A DNA stretch of 8,285 nt from contig DATDAH010000074.1 of the NCBI GenBank assembly GCA_036525535.1, positions 1-8,285 on the forward strand, given 5' to 3'. Positions 1-6,990 of this stretch are shown here, in pieces (within the stretch, counting starts at the first letter, position 1; each line of letters begins with the position of its first letter). The DNA comes from DATDAH01 sp036525535. Its GTDB lineage: Bacteria; Actinomycetota; Acidimicrobiia; Acidimicrobiales; DATDAH01. The notes under the pieces are model-generated. The model had not been told where the DNA came from. It did not search any database and saw only the letters and a program-made list of their open reading frames with translations. The position numbers and the translations under genes are program-made.

Positions 1-648
1 CCCCAGACGGCCCTCGCCGCCGTGGTCATCTCTGCCGCGCTGTCCCTCATGGACCTCGGGATCCTCCGGCGCTACTTCCAGGTGCGCAAGAGCGCGCTCG
101 CCCTGTCCCTGGTCGCCACCGCCGGCGTCGTCTTCTTCGGGGTCCTGCAGGGCATCGTCGTGGCCATCGTCCTCGCCATCCTGATGTTCTTCCGGCGCAG
201 CTGGTGGCCTCACGGTGCCGTGCTCGGCCAGGTCCCCGGCATCGAGGGCTGGCACGGCATCGACGGTCACGACGACGCCGTCCAGATCCCGGGCATCGTC
301 GTCTACCGGTGGGAGGCGCCCCTCTTCTTCGCCAACGTCGGGGCCTTCCGCCAGCAGGTCCGCCACCTGGCCCGGACCGAGCAGCCGTCGTGGATCGTCC
401 TGCAGTGCGAGGCGATCACCGACATCGACGTGACGGCGGCGGACATGCTCCGCACGTTGGATGACGAGCTCAACGCCCAGGGGATCCACCTCGCCTTCGC
501 CGAGTTGCGCAGTCGGCTACAGGAGCAGGCCCTCCGCTACGGCCTGCTCGAGACCCTCGACCACGACCACTTCTACCCGACGCTCACCATGGCGCTGGAC
601 GAGGTCCGCGCCGAAGGCATCGAGCGCCGGAACGAGGAGGAACCATGA
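1..648 (+). CDS. SulP family anion transporter, C-terminal part with STAS domain (5' end outside window)
   Basis: The reading frame is open from base 1, so this is the last 215 residues of a longer protein; SulP carriers are usually about 500-600 aa. Residues 1-66 hold the final membrane segments (about 8-20 and 34-64), ending in a basic FFRRSWWP turn. A SulP-typical cytoplasmic STAS domain follows at about 93-203, with strands around IPGIVVYRWEAPLFF (97-110) and WIVLQCEAITDIDVTA (131-146). The DID-x-T loop at 141-145 is at the place where STAS domains carry their regulatory Ser/Thr. SulP/SLC26 proteins move sulfate, bicarbonate or other anions across the inner membrane; the substrate cannot be read here. 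The stop codon overlaps the start of the next gene as ATGA (645-648), which indicates co-transcription and translational coupling. Family assignment is firm; the ion moved is unknown. Confidence 0.9.
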   Translation, partial: PQTALAAVVISAALSLMDLGILRRYFQVRKSALALSLVATAGVVFFGVLQGIVVAIVLAILMFFRRSWWPHGAVLGQVPGIEGWHGIDGHDDAVQIPGIVVYRWEAPLFFANVGAFRQQVRHLARTEQPSWIVLQCEAITDIDVTAADMLRTLDDELNAQGIHLAFAELRSRLQEQALRYGLLETLDHDHFYPTLTMALDEVRAEGIERRNEEEP

Positions 649-2027
649 ACGACGCCGAACCCGACACCGCCATCGCCCCGCGCCGCCGCGCCGCCGCCCT
701 CGGCGCGCTCCTGGCCGGCACCGCCGCGCTGGTGACCGCCGTCGTCGGCCTGCGCGGTGACCTCGGGCGCGCCGTCCTCGCCGGCATCGCCGTCCTGCTG
801 GTGGTCGCCTTGGTGTGGACGACGACGACGCGGCGGGGAACCGCGCGACGGGCGGCCGGCGTCGGGCTCCTCGTCGCCATCGCCTTGCTCCTCGTCACCG
901 TTCTCACCGCCGAGGGTCGTGGGCTCCTGGTGATCGTCGTCCTCGCCCTGCTGGCGGGTTCGGCGGCCCTCTCCCGCTACGCCCTGCACCGGGACCGGAC
1001 CACCCTGGAGGCGGCGCCGACCCCCGGCGCCCCCGTCGGGCCGGCCGTCCGTGGCGCGCTGATCATGAACCTGAAGTCCGGCGGCGGGAAGGCCGAGCGC
1101 TTCCACCTCGAGGACGAAGCCCGGAGCCGCGGCATCGAGGCCATCGTGCTGCGTCCCGGCGATGACATGCTCCAACTGGCCCGGGACGCCATCGAGCGAG
1201 GCGCCGACGTGGTCGGCATGGCGGGAGGGGACGGGTCCCAGGCCCTGGTGGCGTCGGTCGCCATGCAGGCCGACGTGCCACTCGTCTGCATCCCGGCCGG
1301 CACCCGGAACCACTTCGCCCTCGACCTCGGCCTCGACCGCGATGACGTGGTCGGCGCCCTCGACGCCTTCGGCGCAGCCGTCGAGCGGCGCATCGACCTC
1401 GCCAGCGTCGGTGACCGGGTGTTCGTCAACAACGTCTCGCTGGGCGTGTACGCCAAGATCGTCCAGTCGGAGGAGTACCGCGACGCGAAGCGGCAGACCA
1501 CGGCCAAGCTCCTGCCGGATCTGCTCGGCCCCGACGCCGATCCCTTCGACCTGCGCTTCTCCGGTCCCGACGGCACCGACCACACCGGCGCCCAGATCAT
1601 CCAGGTGTCCAACAACCCCTACGTCCTGACCCGGCTCGGCGGGTTCGGCACCCGCGCCCGGCTCGACACCGGCCGGCTGGGGGTCATGACCGCCGAGGTG
1701 CACAGCGCGGCGGAGGCGGCCCAACTCGTGGCCGCGGAGGCCGCCGGTCGGATCCAGCGGTTCCGCGGTGTCCTCGAATGGGCGACGCCGGAGTTCGTGG
1801 TCGACAGCGACACCCCCATCGAGGCCGGCGTCGACGGCGAGGCCCTCCGCCTCGACCCGCCCTTGCACTTCCGCTCGCTGCCCGGCGCGCTGCGGGTCCG
1901 CATCCCGACGAACGCGCCCGGACGGTCCCCCGCCGCCCTCGCCGCCCCATCCTTGGGCTGGAGCGTGATCGCCCTCGTCCGTGCCGTCGCCGGTCGGGCC
2001 ACCCCGATCGACGAGGACCGAGGCTGA
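645..2027 (+). CDS. Membrane-anchored diacylglycerol/lipid kinase family protein (DAGK_cat)
   Basis: The protein has 460 aa. ATG at 645 is supported by GAGGAGG at 634-640, four bases upstream. Residues 1-115 form a membrane domain with about four hydrophobic segments (roughly 16-36, 42-60, 70-88, 92-110) separated by Arg-rich turns. The kinase-like part begins near 136 (GALIMNLKSGGGKAE, 137-151, nucleotide-binding strand and loop). It continues with the family signature GGDGS at 194-198, PAGTRNHFALDLG at 217-229 and VNNVSLGVYA at 261-270. A late VDGEAL at 396-401 is the DGE motif, where the family keeps acidic catalytic residues. This is the DgkB/YegS/sphingosine-kinase superfamily, which phosphorylates lipid hydroxyls with ATP. 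Diacylglycerol is the default guess, but other lipid alcohols are possible. Most bacterial members are soluble proteins of about 300 aa, so the N-terminal membrane domain is an added part. The upstream SulP gene overlaps it by 4 bp. Confidence 0.88.
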   Translation: MNDAEPDTAIAPRRRAAALGALLAGTAALVTAVVGLRGDLGRAVLAGIAVLLVVALVWTTTTRRGTARRAAGVGLLVAIALLLVTVLTAEGRGLLVIVVLALLAGSAALSRYALHRDRTTLEAAPTPGAPVGPAVRGALIMNLKSGGGKAERFHLEDEARSRGIEAIVLRPGDDMLQLARDAIERGADVVGMAGGDGSQALVASVAMQADVPLVCIPAGTRNHFALDLGLDRDDVVGALDAFGAAVERRIDLASVGDRVFVNNVSLGVYAKIVQSEEYRDAKRQTTAKLLPDLLGPDADPFDLRFSGPDGTDHTGAQIIQVSNNPYVLTRLGGFGTRARLDTGRLGVMTAEVHSAAEAAQLVAAEAAGRIQRFRGVLEWATPEFVVDSDTPIEAGVDGEALRLDPPLHFRSLPGALRVRIPTNAPGRSPAALAAPSLGWSVIALVRAVAGRATPIDEDRG

Positions 2028-2034
2028 CCGCAGC

Positions 2035-3321
2035 TCAGAGCGGCTTCGGCCCGCCGCCGAACAGACGCGCCCCGCGGGGTCGGATCTCGACCGTCGGAAG
2101 GGACTCCGTCAGCTCGGCGGGCCGAGGGTGGCGGGCGAACCACTCGCCGTAGCGACGCGCCGCCGGAGCGGCGGAAGCTCCGTGGAGCAGGACACTGAGG
2201 GCCACGGTCAGTCCCACCACCCTGACGATGAGCGGCGACTCCTCGAGCCCGGACTCGCCCACGAGATCGAGGGCGAAGACGATCGAGGCCAGGCCTCGGG
2301 GACCGAACCACCCGACGAAGGCGACCGTGATCGGGCGGGGCCGGCTCCCGACCAGGGCCACGGCCACCGGGACCATGCGCACGAGGGTCAGGCTGAGTAC
2401 GGCGTAGGCCACCACGGCCCAGGTGACATCACCGAGGACCGGACCCAGGGCCACGGCTCCGAAGATGAGGAACGTGAGGGCGGCCAGGAGCTCGCCGACC
2501 TGGTCGGCCAGATAGGTGGGGGCATCGGTGCGCCCCGCCAGCCGACCGAACGCGAGTCCGGCCACGAACGCGGCGATGAAGCCGCTGCCCCGGAACGCCA
2601 CCGCCGCGCCGTAGGCCGCGACCGGCACCATCAGCAGCGCGATCTGGTGCCACGCCGGCTCCACCCACCGGCGGCGGAGGCAGAAGGCGAGCACCAGGGC
2701 GCCCAGGGCGCCGGCGAGGAGGCCCCCGGCGACGCCCCCGCCGATCTCCTCCAGGATCACTCGGAGCGCATCCCCTTTCGTCAAGTCCTCCTCGGACTCG
2801 GCCAGGGTCAGGAAGATGGCGAGCAGAGGTACGCACAGGCCGTCGTTGAGGCCGCTCTCGACGTTCAGGCCCTGCCGCACCCGCGATGGCAGCGACGGAT
2901 CGGTGACCACGGCCTGACCCAGCGCCGCGTCCGTCGGGGCCAGCACCGTCGCCAGCACGGCCGCCGGCCAAAGGCCCAGCTCGGGGAAGAGGGCCAATGC
3001 CGCCGCAGTGCCGGCCACGATGGTCAACGGGAGGCCGATGCCGAGCAGGCGCTCGGGAAGGGCGGCCTCGCGGCGCAGGGTCGGGACGTCGATGCGCATG
3101 GCGTCGGTGAACAGGACGACGGTCAGCGTGGCCGACGTGAGGATCCTCACCGTCTCGGCGGATGCGCCGGGGTCGATCCAGCCGAGGCCGTCGCCCCCGA
3201 CGGCAAGCCCGACGGCCACGAAGACCATCGCGGGGGTGATCACCGTCCCGTGCAGGCGACCCGAGAAGGCGGCATAGCCGAAGACGACCGCCGCCACCGT
3301 GGCGAGGTCGCCGCCGGTCAC
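2035..3321 (-). CDS. Cation:proton antiporter, CPA1 (NhaP/NHE-like) family
   Basis: The protein has 428 aa, starting at GTG 3321 (rc of 3319-3321). This start overlaps the phosphatase stop as GTGA and follows GAGGGGG (3326-3332) by four bases. The frame stays open further upstream, but that stretch is Arg-rich shadow of the phosphatase gene and was excluded. About a dozen hydrophobic segments span 5-382. Ion-site motifs in order are LAPTDAALG (127-135, TD pair T130-D131), ESGLNDG (155-161, ND pair N159-D160), GFIAAFVAGLAFG (247-259) and GWFGPRGLAS (337-346, conserved Arg). The TD and ND helices are the CPA1 hallmark for electroneutral Na+(K+)/H+ exchange at the inner membrane. The C-terminal tail (about 385-428) is short and lacks TrkA-type nucleotide-binding domains. 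It is the last gene of the minus-strand unit. Ion preference is not deducible. Confidence 0.9.
   Translation of the reverse strand: MTGGDLATVAAVVFGYAAFSGRLHGTVITPAMVFVAVGLAVGGDGLGWIDPGASAETVRILTSATLTVVLFTDAMRIDVPTLRREAALPERLLGIGLPLTIVAGTAAALALFPELGLWPAAVLATVLAPTDAALGQAVVTDPSLPSRVRQGLNVESGLNDGLCVPLLAIFLTLAESEEDLTKGDALRVILEEIGGGVAGGLLAGALGALVLAFCLRRRWVEPAWHQIALLMVPVAAYGAAVAFRGSGFIAAFVAGLAFGRLAGRTDAPTYLADQVGELLAALTFLIFGAVALGPVLGDVTWAVVAYAVLSLTLVRMVPVAVALVGSRPRPITVAFVGWFGPRGLASIVFALDLVGESGLEESPLIVRVVGLTVALSVLLHGASAAPAARRYGEWFARHPRPAELTESLPTVEIRPRGARLFGGGPKPL
2045..2061. terminator. Short hairpin at the convergent gene ends (possible weak bidirectional terminator)
   Basis: TTCGGC (2045-2050) and GCCGAA (2056-2061) form a perfect 6-bp stem with a 5-base loop. 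It begins 18 bases after the kinase stop and lies inside the last codons of the antiporter. A CCCCGCGGGG palindrome follows at 2070-2079. Neither element has a U-tract, so this is not a textbook intrinsic terminator. It is listed because the two converging genes leave only 7 bp between their stops and no other terminator candidate was seen there. Confidence 0.2.
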
Positions 3322-3992
3322 CGGTCCCCCTCGGACGATCCGGCCCGGCGGCGCACCAGGCGGGCCACCGTTGCGGTGGCCTCGCCGATCGTGGCGCCGA
3401 CGAGGGACCCCACAACGACGTCGCCCGGATAGTGCACGCCGGTGTGCACCCGGGAGTAGGCGACCGCGGCGGCCAGTCCTCGCAGGGGCGCCGCCAGCAC
3501 GGGCATGACACCGGCCACGGCGCCGGCGAAGGCGAACGCCGAGGCCGAGTGCCCCGACGGAAAGGAGGTGGACGTCGGCATCGGCACCCACCTCGTCTCC
3601 GGCACGCCGGCCGCGTCCCGATCGGGTCGGGCCCGGCGACTGGCACGCTTCATCGGCAGGTTCACGAGGGCGGAGTTGAGGCCCAGGGCCACGAGGCCGG
3701 TCACCGCCGCTCGACGGCCGCGCCGACCGCCCAACAGGGCGAGCCCGCTGGCGATCCCCACCCAGAGCTTCGAGTGGTTCGCGAGGTTCGAGAGCCGGCG
3801 CAGGGGGGCATCCAGGGTGGGGGACGGGGTCGACGCGATCGCCTGGTAGACGGACCGATCGGTCTCAGCCAGTTCGTGGAGCGCGGCGGCGACGCCCGAA
3901 CGGCGCTGGCCTGACCGGGCCTCGAGACGCTGGGCCAGCCATTCCTCCGGAGGACCGGAACCGTCGTCCACGCCCCGATGATGCCCCGCCAC
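3318..3992 (-). CDS. PAP2-family membrane phosphatase
   Basis: The protein has 224 aa and all three PAP2 phosphatase motifs: K115-x6-R122-P123; PSGH at 145-148 (catalytic His148); and S180-R181-x5-H187-x3-D191 (SRVHTGVHYPGD). Hydrophobic segments lie near 78-88, 95-111, 150-178 and 191-210. The family removes phosphate from phosphatidate, undecaprenyl pyrophosphate or related lipids, usually at the outer face of the inner membrane; the substrate here is unknown. The N-terminal 60 residues are hydrophilic and resemble no domain I know. The GTG start at 3992 has no clear Shine-Dalgarno and lies 18 bp after the LuxR stop; an in-frame GTG at 3971 (residue 8) is an alternative. The stop overlaps the antiporter start by 4 bp. 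Membership of a unit with the upstream regulator and the downstream antiporter is inferred from spacing. Confidence 0.9.
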   Translation of the reverse strand: MAGHHRGVDDGSGPPEEWLAQRLEARSGQRRSGVAAALHELAETDRSVYQAIASTPSPTLDAPLRRLSNLANHSKLWVGIASGLALLGGRRGRRAAVTGLVALGLNSALVNLPMKRASRRARPDRDAAGVPETRWVPMPTSTSFPSGHSASAFAFAGAVAGVMPVLAAPLRGLAAAVAYSRVHTGVHYPGDVVVGSLVGATIGEATATVARLVRRRAGSSEGDR

Positions 3993-4002
3993 GTGTCGGG
4001 GC
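3983..4002 (-). promoter_or_regulatory. Hairpin presenting the PAP2 start codon in its loop
   Basis: GCCCCG (3983-3988) and CGGGGC (3997-4002) are perfect inverted arms around an 8-base loop. On the minus-strand transcript the loop reads ACACGUGG, so the GUG start (3992-3990) is inside it. The loop also contains the palindrome CACGTG (3990-3995). The stem sits in the 18-bp gap after the LuxR stop and extends into the first PAP2 codons. It could limit initiation until ribosomes finishing the regulator open it, or it could act as a weak attenuator. Function is inferred only from position. Confidence 0.35.
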
Positions 4003-4010
4003 GCTGCCGC

Positions 4011-6626
4011 CTAGAGGAGGCCGAGCTCCTCTGCCCGAGCTATTGCCTCACCGCGGTCGCCGACCTCGAGCTTCCGGTAGATGTTCTTTATGTGGGTCTT
4101 GAGCGTGTTGATCGAGACGTACAAGCGAGCGGCGATGTCAGCGTTGGACAGCCGGCTCGGCAGGTAGCGGAGGACCAGGAGCTCGCGCTCGGTGAGCTGC
4201 TCGACCATCTCGGCCGAGCCGCGGGTGCTCACCGGTGGCACGTCCTCCACGAGTCGTCGTAGGAACGGCGTCGGCTCGGCGTGGTAGTGGGCCCGCACCA
4301 GACGCAGGACTGCGGGGCCGCCGTCGACGAACGGGCGCACGGCCCCCTCGACCTCGGCGTCGGCGACGACCTCCGCCACGAGGGCGAGAGCCGTTCGGCG
4401 GTCCCCTTCGCGGTCGGCCAACACGGCGGCCGCGAGCCCCCGGCTCCAGCGGGCGACGGGCTCGTCGCGATCAACGACGTCCCAGTCGTCGACGAGCTTG
4501 CGCAGGGCCGGCCAATCATCGGTGGCGACGGCCAAGGCGGCGGCCGCGGCCGCAACCGACGACGTGTGGAGGCCGTGTTGGCGCTCGACGGCGGCTCGGG
4601 CCGAGGAGGGGCTCCCAGCGAGGAGATGGAGCCGGACCTCGAGGGCGGCCAGCTCGGCCTCGACGATCGGTGCCAGGGGTGGGCCCGCGGCCACCTGGGC
4701 CGAGGCGATCTGGCCGAGTCCGTCGCCCGTCCGCCCTTCGCCGAGGGCGAGATCGGCTCGTTCCGCCCACTCCAGGGACAGGACACGGGTCCGCTGGTTC
4801 AGGCGGGCCTGAGCCAGTCCCGTGTCGAGGTGGCCGGCCACGTCCTCCCCCCGCATGCGGTGGGCCCGAGCTAAGGCGAGGTGGGCCATTGCCGTCCCCG
4901 TGTGGTGCCCGAGCCCGGCCTCCTCAGCCACGTCCAGCGCTCGCCGCGCGGTGGCCAGCCCGAGGCGCAGGTGACCGGTTGCCACCGCGACCCAGGCCAA
5001 TTCCCCGAGGGCGTGGACCAACCAGACCACCGGACCCGGCTCGTCGATCACCGTCGCCAGCCGGGCCCGAGCGCCGGCGTGATCGGCCTCGGACCAACAG
5101 GCCACGGCCTGGGAGACCGTGGCCACGGAGCGCAGCGCCGCCGGGGTCAGGACGTCGAGGAGCACGGTGTCGGAGAGGTCGGTGTCCCCGTCGAGCAGGC
5201 CTAGGGCCGTCTCGGCCGCGGCATGGGCCGCGGCGGGCGGGAGGTGGTAGTAGACCCAGCCGGCGCGGTTCGTGGCCGCCAAGGCCTGTTGGCCGGCATC
5301 GAGGGTGACCGAACTCTCGAGCCGATCGAGAAGCTCCTGGGCGGCCATGGACGAGCCACACATCGTGTGCAGGGTCACCTTCACCAGCGCGGCGTCGGGG
5401 TCGGCCAGGAGCACGTCCGACGGCACCTCACCCAGCCAGCGGAGCACGCTGGTGGCCTCGCCCCGCTCGAAGTAGCGGCCGCCTTCCGCTCGGGCCAGAG
5501 CGATCACCGCAGCCCAGTCGTTCGCACGGAGCAGGTACTCGGCGGCATCGTCGGCCTCCCCCTGCTCCAGGTGCCACGCCGCCGCTCGATGAAGCAGGTC
5601 CTCCTCCACGCCGGGCCGGGTGGCCCGCAACTCGAACCGGAGCAGGTCCCGGAACAGGGGGTGGTAGCCGTACCACTGTCGGCGCCCGTCGAGGGGTCGG
5701 ATGAAGAGCGACTGCTGGTCGAGGCGCTCGAGCGTCCGCTGCCCGTCGGTGCCACCGGTGACGGCATCACACAGGGGGCCGCTGAGCCGATCGAGCACGG
5801 CGACCCGCACGAGGAAATCCCTGACCTCCGGGGACTGGAGGGCAAGCACCTCGCCACTGAGGTAATCGGCGACATGCCGGTCGTCGCCCGCGAACTGCTC
5901 CACAAAGCGGTCCGGGTCGTCATGGTCCCGCAGGCTCAGCGCCGCCAACTGGATCCCCGCGGCCCAACCCTCCGTCCGCGAGTGGAGGGCCTGGACCTGG
6001 GCCGGGTGCAGGGTCTGGCCCGCGACCCGTTGGATGGCCTCGCCCGCCTCCTCCCAGGAGAGGGCCAGGGTGTCCTGGCGGATCTCCGCTACCTCATCCC
6101 GGAGGCGCAGGCGGAGCGTCTTGGGGAGACGGTCATCGCGGCTGACGAAGACGAAGCCCACACCGTCCGCCGCCCGTTCGGCGAGCAGGCCGAGCTCGTC
6201 GAGAACGACGGGGCTGGCCAGCACCTCGAGGTCCTCGACGACCACCGTGACCGGAGCCGCATACGACAGCTCGGCGAGCACGATGGCGAGGAAGTCCTCA
6301 CCGAGGGCGGCGCCGTCCCGGCGAAGGTGAGCCAAGGCCCCCTGAGCCATGGCCGGCACGATGAGCTCGATGGCCTCGGCCAGCCGGCGGCCAAATCGGG
6401 TGGCGTCGTCGGTGGAGCGGGCCGCCACCCACGCTGTCCGCCGCTCCGGATGGGCGCGTTGCCACTGGGCCAGAAGGACCGACTTGCCGTAGCCAGCGGG
6501 GGCCACGATCCGCACCACCCGCTTCTGGGTCGCCGCTTCGAGGCGATCGACGAGGGCCGGACGGTTCACGACGAACGCGGGCGGAGGCGCGCCGATCCAA
6601 GCTGCCGCCTGCCCGGTCACGGTCAT
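4011..6626 (-). CDS. Large ATP-binding LuxR-type transcriptional regulator (MalT/LAL-like)
   Basis: The protein has about 871 aa from ATG 6626; in-frame GTG 6635 would add three residues. ATG is preferred because AGGTGA (6632-6637) lies five bases upstream of it. Numbering from ATG: Walker A APAGYGKS at 42-49 and a Walker B-like strand VTVVVEDLEVL at 126-136. MalT-family landmarks follow: FVSRDDRLPKTLRLR (159-173), TEGWAAGIQLAALSL (218-232) and YHPLFRDLLRFEL (321-333). A long Ala/Leu-rich helical TPR-like region covers about 340-790. A LuxR helix-turn-helix sits at the extreme C-terminus (LTERELLVLRYL at 811-822, then SNADIAARLYVSINTLKTHI, 827-846). Such STAND regulators bind ATP, oligomerise when a small ligand is sensed, and activate transcription; the inducer is unknown. 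It lies downstream of a 69-aa gene and 18 bp upstream of the PAP2 gene, so it probably controls this unit. Confidence 0.93.
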   Translation of the reverse strand: MTVTGQAAAWIGAPPPAFVVNRPALVDRLEAATQKRVVRIVAPAGYGKSVLLAQWQRAHPERRTAWVAARSTDDATRFGRRLAEAIELIVPAMAQGALAHLRRDGAALGEDFLAIVLAELSYAAPVTVVVEDLEVLASPVVLDELGLLAERAADGVGFVFVSRDDRLPKTLRLRLRDEVAEIRQDTLALSWEEAGEAIQRVAGQTLHPAQVQALHSRTEGWAAGIQLAALSLRDHDDPDRFVEQFAGDDRHVADYLSGEVLALQSPEVRDFLVRVAVLDRLSGPLCDAVTGGTDGQRTLERLDQQSLFIRPLDGRRQWYGYHPLFRDLLRFELRATRPGVEEDLLHRAAAWHLEQGEADDAAEYLLRANDWAAVIALARAEGGRYFERGEATSVLRWLGEVPSDVLLADPDAALVKVTLHTMCGSSMAAQELLDRLESSVTLDAGQQALAATNRAGWVYYHLPPAAAHAAAETALGLLDGDTDLSDTVLLDVLTPAALRSVATVSQAVACWSEADHAGARARLATVIDEPGPVVWLVHALGELAWVAVATGHLRLGLATARRALDVAEEAGLGHHTGTAMAHLALARAHRMRGEDVAGHLDTGLAQARLNQRTRVLSLEWAERADLALGEGRTGDGLGQIASAQVAAGPPLAPIVEAELAALEVRLHLLAGSPSSARAAVERQHGLHTSSVAAAAAALAVATDDWPALRKLVDDWDVVDRDEPVARWSRGLAAAVLADREGDRRTALALVAEVVADAEVEGAVRPFVDGGPAVLRLVRAHYHAEPTPFLRRLVEDVPPVSTRGSAEMVEQLTERELLVLRYLPSRLSNADIAARLYVSINTLKTHIKNIYRKLEVGDRGEAIARAEELGLL

Positions 6627-6631
6627 CGTGC

Positions 6632-6637
6632 TCACCT
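6632..6637 (-). promoter_or_regulatory. Ribosome binding site that decides the LuxR start
   Basis: AGGTGA on the minus strand matches six bases of the complement of the 16S rRNA 3' end. It ends five bases before ATG 6626. The upstream GTG at 6635 lies within this element, so initiation at that GTG would be poorly placed. Confidence 0.5.
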
Positions 6638-6718
6638 TCCCGGGCCCGAGGTCTGGGGGCCGGAGATCAACGCTAGACCTCCCCGATCCGACGGTCGAAT
6701 GACAGCCCGCCCGTTCTG

Positions 6719-6928
6719 CTACTCGACCCGATGCAGGCCCTCTATGGCCACCCCCAGGTCACCGAGCGAGCGCATGAGGCCCTGCAGCGCCGCCTGGTCC
6801 TGAACCCAGCCGCGGAGGCGGGTCTGGTCACCGTCTCCGGTGAGCACCTCGAACCCGGGAAGGGCGGCGAGCACGCGCGGCCCCGGGCGGCCGCTGACGA
6901 CGAGCTCGTAGCGGGACCCCGTCGACAC
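6719..6928 (-). CDS. Small conserved-looking hypothetical protein (69 aa) upstream of the LuxR regulator
   Basis: No named domain is recognised, but the sequence looks like a real protein. It is compact with alternating strand and helix: YELVVSG (7-13, strand), GPRVLAALPG (16-25, helix), FEVLTG (26-31, strand), QTRLRGWV (35-42, strand), DQAALQGLMRSLGDLG (44-59, helix), VAIEGLHRVE (60-69, strand). This beta-alpha-beta-beta-alpha-beta order fits ferredoxin-like or ACT-like small folds. From memory, similar proteins of about 70 aa with a DQAALHG-type helix are frequent in actinobacteria, often near LuxR-type ATPase regulators; I could not check this. GTG 6928 is the start; only a G-rich run (6930-6934) precedes it. 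It lies on the same strand as the regulator, with 92 bp to ATG 6626, so co-transcription is likely but a separate regulator promoter is possible. Function is unknown. Confidence 0.72.
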   Translation of the reverse strand: MSTGSRYELVVSGRPGPRVLAALPGFEVLTGDGDQTRLRGWVQDQAALQGLMRSLGDLGVAIEGLHRVE

Positions 6929-6990
6929 GCCCCCACTCTGGCGCCTCCAGATCGCCAGCGAGTCACCCCTGAGGAATGATCTCGCGACGG

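Noticed and set aside
573..1868. 431-codon open frame on the minus strand opposite the kinase gene
   Set aside because: Low-complexity translation rich in Gly, Asp, Arg and Glu, no domain motif, and fully antisense to a gene with clear DAGK motifs; an artefact of high-GC third positions.
1981..3432. 483-codon open frame on the plus strand opposite the antiporter
   Set aside because: Hydrophilic Gly/Glu/His/Arg-rich translation with no fold; it mirrors a gene with well-conserved CPA1 motifs.
3322..3591. N-terminal extension of the antiporter by 90 residues
   Set aside because: The added residues are Arg/Gly-rich shadow of the PAP2 gene; GTG 3321 has a good Shine-Dalgarno and a GTGA overlap with the PAP2 stop.
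6639..6647. CCCGGGCCC palindromic run just upstream of the regulator start
   Set aside because: Nested 6-bp GC palindromes are expected by chance in DNA of this composition, and the run has no spacing typical of an operator.
5223..6803. 526-codon open frame on the plus strand opposite the regulator
   Set aside because: Antisense shadow of the MalT-like gene; no recognisable motif and it crosses the regulator start and spacer.
6742..6966. 74-codon minus-strand frame overlapping the 69-aa gene
   Set aside because: Arg/Ser/Gly-rich composition without secondary-structure pattern, whereas the 6719-6928 frame gives a balanced, foldable sequence.
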